Shown: positions 1-9,186 of the stretch, one piece after another
Layout: the number at the start of each line of letters is the position of its first letter
How positions within the stretch are numbered: position 1 is the first letter of the stretch
From: Cytophagales bacterium
GTDB lineage: Bacteria; Bacteroidota; Bacteroidia; Cytophagales; Spirosomataceae
Assembly: GCA_013298025.1 (NCBI GenBank)
Contig: JAAFJE010000028.1
Span: forward strand, 1 to 51,797
Direction: 5' to 3'
DNA length: 51,797 bases
Made by a program: the position numbers and the translations under genes
The notes under the pieces: generated by a model
Told to the model about the DNA's origin: nothing
Database searches by the model: none
What the model saw: the letters and a program-made list of their open reading frames with translations, nothing else

Positions 1-533
1 TCAATTCGCTTTGACTTGTCATTTTAATCGCCATAGGTAAAAGACTGATACTAAAAGCAACGGTTTCTTCAAGACTACCGAAAGTAGTCGTAACGTTTCC
101 TTGTGAAGCAGCATATTTTTTGCCCAAAAGTTTGGTACTTGTACTGCTAAGGCTTTCTATCACAAGCTCTTGTGTGCCCATTGTAGCAGAAGTTAGCACA
201 ATTTTACTTTTGTCGCTCGACAAAGTCCATTTGCCTGCATCTATGCCAAAAGCATAAGTGCCATCTTCTTTAAATTCGTAGGTAGCAACGGTATTGAGTC
301 ATTTTAGCTACTTGCGTATTGGTTTTTGCCGCCGTATTGATTTCGTCTAGCGTTGTTTCGTAGCTTTTCACGTTTGTAATCATGCCAAGGGCTTGTAGTT
401 GCCATTTACCAACAATGCTGGCTGGCTCTGGGGTTTTGGTCTGACCACTTGGCCCCGGAACAAGTGACTCGTCGGCACAAGACGATAGTAGCAAGACAAA
501 ACATAGCGTAGTAAGTGTAAGTAAACCTTTCAT
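1..533 (-). pseudogene. Lipocalin-like lipoprotein, frameshifted and cut by the window edge
   Basis: Reading leftward from the ATG at 533, the product begins with a lipoprotein signal peptide (MKGLLTLTTLCFVLLLSSC, lipobox LSSC, Cys at residue 19), so it should be exported and lipidated. It continues with a GKWQL segment typical of the first strand of small lipocalin-like domains in Bacteroidota. The initial frame stops at 270. A different frame is open from about 300 to the window edge and encodes a natural continuation (VATYEFKEDGTYAF, then KWTLSSDKSKIVLTS), again lipocalin-like. The switch falls near 294-302 and needs one extra or two missing bases. It is either a real frameshift or a sequencing error. 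No function is known. An upstream start at 668 is possible but would precede the signal peptide, so it was rejected. Confidence 0.6.
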
Positions 534-626
534 CTTCTTTGGATTAAATAGTTGTATATGACAAATATAGTTTTTTTTGCACTTATCCTGAAATACTATA
601 GTTTGAAAATAACGAAACCAAACAAA

Positions 627-655
627 AATCGCTGTCAGCAGAGCCAACAGCGATT
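627..655 (-). terminator. Rho-independent terminator of the RND efflux operon
   Basis: A 9-bp stem (AATCGCTGT at 627-635 with ACAGCGATT at 647-655) is followed, in the leftward direction, by a T-rich run (ATTTTTGTTT). It lies about 100 bases downstream of the efflux pump stop codon. Confidence 0.6.
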
Positions 656-712
656 CATCAACAGACAAATAGATTATTTAAGTTTTTGTAAAGTGATTTC
701 GCAGTTTAGATG

Positions 713-742
713 AACCGATAGCAAATGCTAATGCTATCGGTT
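713..742. repeat. Hairpin just downstream of the efflux pump gene
   Basis: An 11-bp perfect inverted repeat (AACCGATAGCA with TGCTATCGGTT) around an 8-base loop lies 17 bases past the pump stop codon. There is no U-tract, so it may be an mRNA 3'-end stabiliser or an upstream part of a double terminator. Confidence 0.45.
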
Positions 743-758
743 ATGAAAACGATTGCGA

Positions 759-3700
759 TTATTTATTTTTATACACTTTTTCGTAAAATAGCGGAAAGAT
801 AAACAAGGTCAAGATAGTTGCTCCTATCAAACCGCCAATCACAACAATGGCTAAAGGCTTTTGCGATTCGGAACCGATACCTGTAGAAGCCGCCGCAGGC
901 AACATCCCGAATATTCCCATCATGGCGGTCATCATTACGGGGCGTATTCTCGACTTTACTCCTTCTTGTATCGACTCCATCAGCGACATTCGCTTGTGCA
1001 GGTTTTCTTTGAATACTTCTATCATAATCACCCCGTTTTGAATACAAATCCCAAACAAGGCAATAAAGCCAATACCAGCCGAAATACTGAAATTGGTATG
1101 CGTCACCAGTAAGGCTACCGAGCCTCCGATGATGGCAAATGGCACATTCGTAAAAACCAATCCAGCGTCTTTGAGGCTACCAAACATGATGTACAAAATA
1201 AAGAAAATGGCAATCATCGAAATCGGAACAACTTGTGCCAAACGTTTGGTGGCTCGTTGTTGGTTTTCAAAATCGCCTTTCCATTTCATGTCGTATCCTT
1301 TCGGCAAATTCGGAATCACCTTGGCTACGGCTTGTTGGGCTTCGGCAATGGTGCTACCCATATCTCTGCCTCGTACCGAGAATTTTACGGCAATAAAACG
1401 CTTGGTATCTTCCCTGAAAATCAAACTGGGCCCTGTGAGGGTTTTTACCTCCGCAATTTGCTTGATAGGAATTTTTGTTCCACTCATAGAAGGTACCATC
1501 AAATTTTCAATTTCTTGTTCTGATTTGCGGTATTCTGGTTGAAAACGCACCCGAATGTCGAATTTACGCTCGCCTTCATACAACTGACTGGCGGTTTGTC
1601 CACCAATAGCCATCGAAACTACCGCTTCGGCATCGGCGGTTTGTACGCCATAAAAATTCATTTTTTGCTGGTCTAATTCGATGTGCAATTCTGGTTGTCC
1701 AAGATTACGAATAATGCCTAGGTCTTCGATGCCTTTGATACGGCGTAACACTTTTTCTACTTTTTCGGCTTCGTTTTCTATAAAATCAAAATCGTTGCCG
1801 TATATTTTGACAGCTATAGAGCCTTTTACCCCCGAAACAGCCTCCTCCACGTTGTCCATAATCGGCTGTGAAAAGCCAAACGTTACGCCCTGAAAGACAT
1901 CCAGTTTTTCTTCCATTTTGGTAATAAGCTGTGCTTTTGTCAAGCCACTTTTCCATGTTTTTTGTGGATAAATATCTACGTGAAATTCCACATTATAAAA
2001 GCCTGTGGGGTCGGTGCCGTCGTTGGGGCGGCCCGCCTGCGAAAGCACCTGACGCACCTCTGGAAAGCCTTCAAACACTTTTCGCATGGCATTGGCATAA
2101 CGCACCGACTCGTCGAGGCTAATGCTGCGTGGCATGGTGGCACGCACATAAATAGAACCTTCGTTGAGTTGAGGCAAAAACTCTGTTCCATGAATGGTGA
2201 GCGTCCAAAAGCCTACTACCGTGATGAGTGCTGTACCGATAAACGTAAATCGCTTGTGCTGAAAACAGTACTCGAAGGTTTTCATGGAATACTTCATGAT
2301 AAAGTTAACCAGAAAATTACTCTTTTCTTTGACATTTTTGTTCATCAATAAACTTACCATCACAGGCACAAGCGTAAGCGTAAAAATCAACGCCCCCAAC
2401 AAAGCCGAACCCAAGGTCCATGCCAAAGGAGAAAACATTTTTCCTTCTACTTTCTGAAAGGCAAAAATGGGCAACAAAGCGATGAGAATGATAATTTTAG
2501 AGGTAAAAATTGCCTTACCCATACTCGACCCTGTGCGTTTGACAATCGACATTTTTGCCAATTTATTGAAACGTTCCATGCCTACTTCTTCGGCTTTATG
2601 GGACAACACTACTATCAAACCTTCCACCACTACCACTGTGCCGTCGATGATAATACCAAAATCGACCGCCCCCAATGAAAGCAAGTTGACATTCATGCCT
2701 AAAAGTTTCAAACAACTGAAGGCAAAAAGCAATGCCAAAGGAATAATCATCGACACAATCAAGGAAGCACGCCAATCGGCAAGAAAGATAAGTACAATCA
2801 ATGTGACCAATACAATGCCTTCAACCAAGTTGTGTGTTACCGTTTCGATACAAAAATCAAGCAAGGTTTGGCGATTATAGAAAGTTTGTATTTTAATGCC
2901 ATTCGGCAATATTTTACTGTTTAATTCTTCTACTTTTTGGTTGAGCAAATTGATTACTTCCGAAGGGTTTTCTCCTTTACGCATCACCACAATGCCTTCT
3001 ACGGCATCGTTGTTTTCGCCACGACCAACTTGTCCGAGGCGAGGCAAAGCCGATTCGCTTACGGTGGCAACGGTTTTTACATATACGGGCACGCCATTGA
3101 TGTTATCGACCAAAATATTTTCGATGTCACGGATGTTTTTCAACAAACCTATACCTCTTACCACATACGATTGATTATTTTTTGTAATCACATCACCTCC
3201 AACGTTGATATTGCTTTTTTCTACAGCCGTAAATACATCTAAAGGCGTGATTTTATAATCTTGTAAAAGACTAGGATTTACACTGATTTCATACGTTTTT
3301 ACTTCGCCTCCAAAACTTACAATATCGGCTACACCCGGCACAGAACGCAAATTTCTATCAATAATCCAATCTTGAACCTCTTTCAAGCGACGAGAACTTT
3401 GTCCTTTGGCTTCTAAAGTATAGCGAAAAATCTCGCCTGTTGGGCCATAAGGAGGCTGAATTTCAGGCTCTACGCCATCGGGTAAGTTGACTCCCTGCAA
3501 GGCATTATTGATTTGGATTCTGGCAAAATTATTATCTACGCCGTCGTCAAACATCACCACTACGACCGACAATCCAAACAAGGTAGTAGAGCGTACCGTT
3601 GTTTTTTTCTGTACGCCATTCATCGAAATTTCGAGCGGGGCAGTTACAAACTTTTCTATTTCTTCGGCACTTCTACCGGGCCATTGCGTAATAATCGTTA

Positions 3701-3836
3701 CTTGGGTGTTGGTTACATCTGGAAAGGCATCTATGGGCGTATTCATAAAACTAGAAATGCCGCCAATGATGACTACGGTTGTAAAAAAGAAAACCGCAAA
3801 TTTATATCTGAGCGATAATGCCAATAATTTTTTCAT
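759..3836 (-). CDS. CusA/CzcA-family heavy-metal efflux RND transporter
   Basis: This is the inner-membrane proton-driven pump of a tripartite heavy-metal export complex. The 1025-residue product is full length for the HME-RND family: an N-terminal membrane helix (about 10-30), a periplasmic porter domain, a helix cluster at about 335-550, a second periplasmic half, and C-terminal helices. The proton-relay signature in TM4 is intact: DFGIIIDG with D392 and D398, and E405 after VVVV. The loop after the second long helix (LPQLNEGSIYV) resembles CzcA-type divalent-metal pumps more than the Met-rich Cu/Ag CusA type; this substrate guess is inference. An ATG 40 codons upstream is open, but residue 1 was set at 3836 because MKKLLALSLRYKF starts family members. 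It is the last gene of the leftward operon, 122 bases after the fusion-protein gene. Confidence 0.93.
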   Translation of the reverse strand: MKKLLALSLRYKFAVFFFTTVVIIGGISSFMNTPIDAFPDVTNTQVTIITQWPGRSAEEIEKFVTAPLEISMNGVQKKTTVRSTTLFGLSVVVVMFDDGVDNNFARIQINNALQGVNLPDGVEPEIQPPYGPTGEIFRYTLEAKGQSSRRLKEVQDWIIDRNLRSVPGVADIVSFGGEVKTYEISVNPSLLQDYKITPLDVFTAVEKSNINVGGDVITKNNQSYVVRGIGLLKNIRDIENILVDNINGVPVYVKTVATVSESALPRLGQVGRGENNDAVEGIVVMRKGENPSEVINLLNQKVEELNSKILPNGIKIQTFYNRQTLLDFCIETVTHNLVEGIVLVTLIVLIFLADWRASLIVSMIIPLALLFAFSCLKLLGMNVNLLSLGAVDFGIIIDGTVVVVEGLIVVLSHKAEEVGMERFNKLAKMSIVKRTGSSMGKAIFTSKIIILIALLPIFAFQKVEGKMFSPLAWTLGSALLGALIFTLTLVPVMVSLLMNKNVKEKSNFLVNFIMKYSMKTFEYCFQHKRFTFIGTALITVVGFWTLTIHGTEFLPQLNEGSIYVRATMPRSISLDESVRYANAMRKVFEGFPEVRQVLSQAGRPNDGTDPTGFYNVEFHVDIYPQKTWKSGLTKAQLITKMEEKLDVFQGVTFGFSQPIMDNVEEAVSGVKGSIAVKIYGNDFDFIENEAEKVEKVLRRIKGIEDLGIIRNLGQPELHIELDQQKMNFYGVQTADAEAVVSMAIGGQTASQLYEGERKFDIRVRFQPEYRKSEQEIENLMVPSMSGTKIPIKQIAEVKTLTGPSLIFREDTKRFIAVKFSVRGRDMGSTIAEAQQAVAKVIPNLPKGYDMKWKGDFENQQRATKRLAQVVPISMIAIFFILYIMFGSLKDAGLVFTNVPFAIIGGSVALLVTHTNFSISAGIGFIALFGICIQNGVIMIEVFKENLHKRMSLMESIQEGVKSRIRPVMMTAMMGIFGMLPAAASTGIGSESQKPLAIVVIGGLIGATILTLFIFPLFYEKVYKNK

Positions 3837-3958
3837 GACAAAAATGGATGTTGATAATGGAAAAAGAGCGAATAAAGCAACAAGATTACAGCGTAAAACA
3901 TTTTGTATTTCATTGAAAAGCAATTCATTAAACACAAAAATTACGCAATAAAACATGA

Positions 3959-5056
3959 TTATTGAATCAGGGCATTATAGACCAACAATTGATTTTTGTT
4001 TAGGACTTTTTCGCCTGCTTCCAAGCCGCTCATAATATAGGTTGTATTGGCATTTTGCTTCACGATTTGCACTTCTCGCACCGCCAAGTCTTTATCGCTT
4101 TTATAGACTACGACAAAATTTCTATTTTGGTCGAAAATGATAGCCGACGAAGGTATCGCCAAACAGCGATTGGCACTGTTGAGGTTTACGTTTACTTGGG
4201 CAAACATCTCTGGCTTCATCAACGACTGCGGGTTGGCAAGGTTGATACGAATTTGTAACGTGCGTGTTTGTGGGTCGAGGGCATTGCTCATTTTATCAAT
4301 TTTTCCACGAAATACTTTATCTGGATACGAAATGAGCTTTACTTCAACAGGTAAACCCACTTTTACTTTGGCAATATCGGCCTCATATACATTGGCTACA
4401 ATTTGGATATTAGACAAGTCGGCAATGGTAAAAAATGCCCCTGTTTCGCCTTCATGAAACGACATTTTATCAGAAATGGCATTATTTTTATCAATGACAT
4501 ACCCTGCAATGGGTGCTTTTAAGGTATAAAAAGCATGGCTGATGCCATAAATGGATGACACCTCTTGGGCTTTTTTCAAAGCTCCTTGGGCTTTTAATAC
4601 GTCGTTCTGGGCAAAGGTTACGTCTTTTTCAGAAGCCAAACCAGCCTTGTACATATCTTTTTGTACTTGCAAGTTTTTCTGTGCCGACAACAAATCGGAG
4701 GTGGCACTTACGGTTTGGTTTTCTACATCTGCTACATCCGATGAGTGTACCACAGCTAGGGTTTGTCCTTTGGCTACATAATCGCCAAGGTTTGCCGAAA
4801 GTTTTTCAATTACACCATCCACCAAGGGAGATACCTTCACTTGTTTGTCTTCGTAAGGCATCACTTTACCCGTAAGCTGCAACTCGGTTTCGATGGGCTG
4901 TAGCTCGGCAGTAGCAAGGCTCAATTCTTGTTTGAGGCGGTTGGAAAGCTCGAAGTTTTTACCTTGTTTGGTATCCGAATCGGCTTGGCTTTGGTTGCAG
5001 CTATACAAAGCGACTGTCGCAAGAGCGATATATATATGAATGAATGTCTTTTTCAT
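3959..5056 (-). CDS. RND efflux membrane fusion protein (CusB/CzcB-like), lipoprotein
   Basis: This is the periplasmic adaptor that links the inner-membrane pump to the outer-membrane channel. The 365-residue product starts with a lipoprotein signal peptide ending in ALYSC (Cys about residue 20). Then follow a first barrel/lipoyl half (VKVSPLVDGVIEKL), an alpha-hairpin (about 100-160, NQTVSATSDLLSAQKN to GALKKAQEV), the second lipoyl half (LKAPIAGYVI) and a beta-barrel domain (about 210-290, NVYEADIAKVKVGLPVEV). The order is typical of the HlyD/CusB family. No His-rich metal-binding N-terminal extension is present. The gene sits between the channel and pump genes on the same strand, 47 bases after the channel gene, so it is very probably co-transcribed. 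Confidence 0.9.
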   Translation of the reverse strand: MKKTFIHIYIALATVALYSCNQSQADSDTKQGKNFELSNRLKQELSLATAELQPIETELQLTGKVMPYEDKQVKVSPLVDGVIEKLSANLGDYVAKGQTLAVVHSSDVADVENQTVSATSDLLSAQKNLQVQKDMYKAGLASEKDVTFAQNDVLKAQGALKKAQEVSSIYGISHAFYTLKAPIAGYVIDKNNAISDKMSFHEGETGAFFTIADLSNIQIVANVYEADIAKVKVGLPVEVKLISYPDKVFRGKIDKMSNALDPQTRTLQIRINLANPQSLMKPEMFAQVNVNLNSANRCLAIPSSAIIFDQNRNFVVVYKSDKDLAVREVQIVKQNANTTYIMSGLEAGEKVLNKNQLLVYNALIQ

Positions 5057-5103
5057 GATTTTGTCTGTTTATCAAATACTGGAAAACGAAGAATATATTT
5101 GTA

Positions 5104-6372
5104 TTAAAGCACTTTTTTACCTACCGTAAAATTCAGATTTTCAAAAGTTTGCATACGGCTATTTTGCAAAGTATTGATTTGTGCTACCGTGTTTTTATAT
5201 GATTCTAAAAAATCCATAAACTCCAACAACGTAATGTTACGCTTGAGGTAATTGTCGATTACGCCTTTGATAAGTTTATCGAAATTGGGCAAATAATCTT
5301 TGTCCATCGAGCGGTATAACCTTTCTGCTTCTCTGGCTTTTACCAAGGCTTGCAGTACTTCGTTACCGATTTGGGTATCGGTTTGAGCCAGATACTGTTG
5401 GTTGGCTTGTACCAAACTAGTCGCCGCTTTGATATTTCCTTGATTTTTATTGAACACGGGCAAAGCCATCGAAAGCGTTAGGGCATGGTAATTGTTTACA
5501 TAATTGCCTGCTCGGTCATAGCTGTAGCCCAGCGTAAGGTCGGGTGTGGCCAAAGCTTTTTGCAATTGTACATTTGCCGAAGCCAATTGCACCGACGCTT
5601 CTTGAATTTTGCGGTCATAGCGATTTTCGGTGGCCATACTGCTGAGTTCGCCTAAATGAATATCGTCTAAATCTTTATCGGCAAGCACCGATTCGTTGAC
5701 CACAGGGGCAATCGTTTTGGTAGAAGTATCCGCCAGTAATGTTTTCAACATTGCTTCGTTATCAGCTATTTGCATAGCAATATCGCTGCGTTCGGTTTCT
5801 AAGGTTACTAAAAACGACTGTAGGCGAATCAATTCTTTTTCAGGAATATTTCCTTTTTGAATTTGTAAGCGATACGCACTAATCAGCTTGTTTAACGTAC
5901 CTATTTCGGCTTCGTAAGTTGCCAAGGTTTTCGACAAAAAATAAACATTATAAAAACTGCTACGCAACTGAAAACTGAGGGTACGAATCAAGTCAACAAA
6001 CTGATATTCTGTGATATTGGCATTCAACTGAGCCATTTGAATTTGCTTGTTTCGCTTGCCTGCCAACTGAATCAGTTGTTGTAATTGAAAAGCGTGCTGT
6101 CCTAGGCTTCCGATATTGGCATCGTTGGCAACAGCCGAACGAGTAATGAGCGTTTGTTCGATATTGACTGTTGGGTTGGGCAATAATTTGGCTTGTAAGA
6201 TGGCCGCTTTTGCACTTTCAACCGCATATTTTTGAGCCAATAAGGTAAAGTTATTTTTGATAAATAGCTGTTCGGCTTCGTCCATCGCTATGTGTAGCGT
6301 ATCGCTTTTTTGGGCTCTTAGGCTTGGAACAAACAAGCAAAAGAGCATACTCCATACCAAAAATGGTTTCAT
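5104..6372 (-). CDS. TolC-family outer-membrane efflux protein (CusC/CzcC-like)
   Basis: This is the trimeric outer-membrane channel partner of the metal pump. The 422-residue product has a signal peptide (MKPFLVWSMLFCLFVPSLRAQ) followed by two repeats of long coiled-coil helices (for example VESAKAAILQAKLLPNP and ASANVQLQKALATPDLTL), the usual two-fold OEP architecture. Length fits the family. The start was set at the ATG at 6372; a TTG five codons upstream adds residues before the signal peptide and is unlikely. It is the first of the three efflux genes in transcription order (channel, adaptor, pump), the common order in Bacteroidota czc/cus operons. Confidence 0.9.
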   Translation of the reverse strand: MKPFLVWSMLFCLFVPSLRAQKSDTLHIAMDEAEQLFIKNNFTLLAQKYAVESAKAAILQAKLLPNPTVNIEQTLITRSAVANDANIGSLGQHAFQLQQLIQLAGKRNKQIQMAQLNANITEYQFVDLIRTLSFQLRSSFYNVYFLSKTLATYEAEIGTLNKLISAYRLQIQKGNIPEKELIRLQSFLVTLETERSDIAMQIADNEAMLKTLLADTSTKTIAPVVNESVLADKDLDDIHLGELSSMATENRYDRKIQEASVQLASANVQLQKALATPDLTLGYSYDRAGNYVNNYHALTLSMALPVFNKNQGNIKAATSLVQANQQYLAQTDTQIGNEVLQALVKAREAERLYRSMDKDYLPNFDKLIKGVIDNYLKRNITLLEFMDFLESYKNTVAQINTLQNSRMQTFENLNFTVGKKVL

Positions 6373-6692
6373 GGCTGTAACTGTCAAGTGATTGAAATTT
6401 AGTTAATAATCAAACATTGTAGCAGACAATCATCCTGATTATCTGGAAAGTAAAGCTTTTTCATCAATCTTAACCAAACGATAAACTCGGATGGCATTTG
6501 CAAGGGACTCAACATTGGTCTGATAGCAGACAAAGGCCTATTGAAACACAGGTTATTTGATACAGCCCAACAATTGCATAGCCCACAACCAAGCTCCATG
6601 CCCTCAGCATTTGCCTAAGTTGATAGCGTTTGATGAAAATACTTTGTTTTTAAGGAATTTTAGGGAATCAATGAGTGGAAGGAAAGCGTATC
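6373..6692. other. Intergenic stretch inside the efflux region
   Basis: About 320 bases separate the small upstream gene from the channel gene. A 66-codon open stretch on the minus strand (6399-6599) lacks a recognisable product. I see no strong hairpin or TAnnTTTG element here. Confidence 0.3.
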
Positions 6693-7049
6693 TCAAATTA
6701 GATAAACGCAATACAAAATAAATAACTTGAAATGATATACCGACGCTTGTTCAGCAAGCCATTTGCGGTTTGATGCTAAAAATTTTACGGTAGCTTGTTG
6801 AAAATATAAAGCGGTATTGGCAACAAAACAATGGGTGTCTTCGTGGCTTTCGTCTTTTTCTTCTTGGGTATCTAAGAGTAAATGATTCTCTTGTTCAAAC
6901 TGCCGTCCGAAAGTTCTTTTCTTGGCAATTTTCGATACACCTCTCAAGTTTTTGGTAGGCTCTTCATGGTTGGCAAACGAATATCCCTGCATTGCTACGA
7001 TACCGAGCAACAACATTGCTATCCATTTATATTGCTTAAAGAGTTTCAT
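6693..7049 (-). CDS. Small exported or membrane-anchored protein upstream of metal efflux genes
   Basis: A 118-residue product of unknown function. The start was placed at the ATG at 7049 (MKLFKQYKWIAMLLLGIVAM), giving a signal peptide or anchor at about residues 8-26. A charged region follows with scattered His, Glu and Asp (NHEEPTKN, then EEKDESHEDTHCF), which could bind metal, and a hydrophobic tail (FKLFILYCVYLI) that may be a second membrane segment. The same strand and position before an RND metal-efflux operon resemble the small accessory ORFs often seen at the head of such operons in Bacteroidota, but no family was recognised. An upstream in-frame start at 7121 would bury the signal peptide. 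Confidence 0.5.
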   Translation of the reverse strand: MKLFKQYKWIAMLLLGIVAMQGYSFANHEEPTKNLRGVSKIAKKRTFGRQFEQENHLLLDTQEEKDESHEDTHCFVANTALYFQQATVKFLASNRKWLAEQASVYHFKLFILYCVYLI

Positions 7050-7415
7050 ACCTTGTGTTTTTTTGGAAAAAGACTTGTGTTGGGACAGTTGCCTTGCCAC
7101 AATACGGCGGTAAAGATACACATTTTTAAGAAAACAATATGTTAAAAACTGTTAATTTACTATAGCTAGTAAAAACCTCCGTTTCTTTTTACCAAAAGGT
7201 AAAATCTATCAAATCTTGTGATGACATGATAGGCTTTTTAAAAAAAAATATTAATATTGATAAGTATTTATAAAAAACTTACAAATCGGCAATATATTAC
7301 ATTTTTATATTTCAAGCAGCAACAACTTGATTGCATAACCTTGTTGTTGAACCACAGTAACGCTATTGTAACTTACCTTGCTTTGTAAACTTATTACCAC
7401 TATTATCATAAACGA
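7050..7415. other. Divergent AT-rich promoter region
   Basis: 366 bases lie between the leftward small gene and the rightward PLP enzyme. The stretch is A/T rich, with a small palindrome TTTTACC-AAAA-GGTAAAA near 7185-7205. Reading leftward, a near-consensus -7 element TATCTTTA occurs at about 7112-7119. No clear promoter for the rightward gene was identified. Confidence 0.3.
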
Positions 7416-8525
7416 ATGACTACTTGGTACAACTTAGAAAACGCAACCGCTTGGGATACTCCCGCTTTGGTTGTGTATCCTGAGCGAGTTCAACACAACA
7501 TCGACCTCGCTATACAAATGATAAACGATGTGGCACGCTTACGGCCGCACGTCAAAACGCATAAGTGTAAAGAAATAACAACCATGCTTTTAGAAGCAGG
7601 TGTTACCAAGTTTAAATGCTCGACCATTGCCGAAGCCGAAATGCTAGGCCTATGCCAAGCCCCCGATGTACTGCTGGCGTATCAGCCTGTTGGAGCAAAA
7701 TTACAACGCTTTTTAACCCTTATTGAATTATATACTACTACCCAATTTTCTTGCTTAGTAGATGACTTGTCGGTAGCACAAGTCATCGCTCAGGCAGGTT
7801 GTGACTTGCACCGCAACATTTCGGTGTATATTGATTTGAACGTAGGTATGAATCGCACGGGGATTGCCCCAGATAAAGCCAAAGAGCTATGGTTGGCGAT
7901 TCAAAACCTGCATGGCATTACGGTAAAAGGCTTGCACGTGTATGATGGGCATATTCGCCACACCGATTTGGTAGTACGCACCAAGGCGTGCAATGAAGCG
8001 TACAAAGCCGTTGAAGACCTTCACAAAGCTTTGCTCGAAGAAGGCATTTGTGGCATCGAAACCATTGTGGGAGGCTCGCCTTCCTTCCCTGTACATATAC
8101 AGAAAAGTACGGTTGAGTGTAGCCCCGGTACTTTTGTATTTTGGGATAAAGGTTATGCCGAAAGCTGTCCCGAACAAGGCTTTATTCCTGCGGCTTTGGT
8201 GTTGGGAACAGTCATTTCAAAACCAACCGAGCATACCCTTTGCATTGATATTGGGCATAAATCAATTGCTGCCGAAAACGAATTGAGCCGACGCATTCAT
8301 TTTTTGAATGCTCCCGAAGCTACCTTTATTTCGCAAAGCGAAGAGCATTTGGTGGTACAAGTAGATACGCCCGAAGCTTATCCTATTGGCACACGTATGT
8401 ATGGCTTGCCTGTGCATATTTGCCCTACGGTAGCTTTGTATGAAAAAGTTTATTTAGTTGAAAATAAACAAATTAAAGATAGTGCTTGGAAAATCGTAGC
8501 ACGAGATAGAAGAATATTTACCTAA
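7416..8525 (+). CDS. D-threonine aldolase / D-serine dehydratase family PLP enzyme
   Basis: A fold-type III (alanine racemase-like) PLP enzyme of 369 residues. Such enzymes cleave D-threonine to glycine and acetaldehyde or deaminate D-serine. Near the N-terminus is RPHVKTHKC, with K47 the expected Schiff-base lysine. The middle has the TIM-barrel strand motif DLNVGMNRTG and a glycine-rich phosphate site (VGGSPSFP). The C-terminal metal site reads HICP (H334, C336). A His-x-Cys pair is the zinc ligand set of eukaryotic-type D-serine dehydratases, whereas the classical D-threonine aldolase has His-x-Asp, so the exact substrate is open. Standalone gene, convergent with tdk. Confidence 0.85.
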   Translation: MTTWYNLENATAWDTPALVVYPERVQHNIDLAIQMINDVARLRPHVKTHKCKEITTMLLEAGVTKFKCSTIAEAEMLGLCQAPDVLLAYQPVGAKLQRFLTLIELYTTTQFSCLVDDLSVAQVIAQAGCDLHRNISVYIDLNVGMNRTGIAPDKAKELWLAIQNLHGITVKGLHVYDGHIRHTDLVVRTKACNEAYKAVEDLHKALLEEGICGIETIVGGSPSFPVHIQKSTVECSPGTFVFWDKGYAESCPEQGFIPAALVLGTVISKPTEHTLCIDIGHKSIAAENELSRRIHFLNAPEATFISQSEEHLVVQVDTPEAYPIGTRMYGLPVHICPTVALYEKVYLVENKQIKDSAWKIVARDRRIFT

Positions 8526-8554
8526 CCCAATTTTCTATTTTTTATTTGAGAACA

Positions 8555-8590
8555 AGGGTTGTATCAAGTTGAAGGATGGCATACAACCCT
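8555..8590. terminator. Hairpin between convergent genes
   Basis: A 10-bp inverted repeat (AGGGTTGTAT at 8555-8564, ATACAACCCT at 8581-8590) lies between the stops of the PLP enzyme and tdk. It is plausible as a bidirectional terminator although U-tracts are weak. Confidence 0.45.
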
Positions 8591-8604
8591 GTATCTCAAT
8601 AGTT

Positions 8605-9186
8605 TTATGTTTGGTCGAAGCACCGCCGACAACGAGCTTCGTAAGCATCGGTTTCGCCCAACAATACTTGAGCTTGCACGGCTGTTTTACGGTAAGAATA
8701 ATTCGCCACATCGCCACACACCACACAAACGGCATGCACCTTGGTGATGTACTCGGCAATCGCCATCAAATGCGGCATTGCACCAAAAGGATTACCCATA
8801 AAGTCCATGTCGAGCCCTGCAATAATTACCCGTTTGCCCTGCTTTGCCAATTGATTGGCCACAGCAATGATGCTTGCATCGAAAAACTGGGCTTCGTCGA
8901 TGCCTACCACGGCACAGTCGCCCACAAGCGAAAGGATTTGTTGGGCATCTGGCACAGCAATCGCTTCAACAGACGAGGCATTATGCGACACAATATCGTT
9001 GGCATGATAACGGGTATCGACACTAGGTTTAAAGATTTTTACACGCTGTTTAGCAATATTGGCACGCTTGATGCGGCGGATGAGTTCTTCTGTTTTACCC
9101 GAAAACATCGAGCCACAAATGACTTCTATCCAACCCGCTTTTTGCTCTTGTTGATGATTTTGGTTATGATAAGGTTCTATAAACAC
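8605..9186 (-). CDS. tdk: Thymidine kinase
   Basis: Phosphorylates thymidine to dTMP with ATP in the pyrimidine salvage pathway. This is the type II (tetrameric, TK1-like) class, 193 residues. The Walker A P-loop is GSMFSGKT (25-32), the Mg/base site is DEAQFF, the lid-region motif GLDMDF is present, and the structural zinc site is two CxxC pairs (CVVC about 153, CRRC at 186-189). The start is a GTG at 9186; the first 17 residues are an extension rich in Gln, His and Asn before the conserved IEVICGSMF. Transcribed leftward, diverging from the Mpo1-like gene. Confidence 0.96.
   Translation of the reverse strand: MFIEPYHNQNHQQEQKAGWIEVICGSMFSGKTEELIRRIKRANIAKQRVKIFKPSVDTRYHANDIVSHNASSVEAIAVPDAQQILSLVGDCAVVGIDEAQFFDASIIAVANQLAKQGKRVIIAGLDMDFMGNPFGAMPHLMAIAEYITKVHAVCVVCGDVANYSYRKTAVQAQVLLGETDAYEARCRRCFDQT

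Noticed and set aside
1962-2351. Plus-strand open frames across the RND pump gene, and many similar ones across ribBA and polA
   Set aside because: Antisense shadows of long conserved genes.
6399-6599. Minus-strand ORF of 66 codons
   Set aside because: No family features or ribosome site; probably chance.
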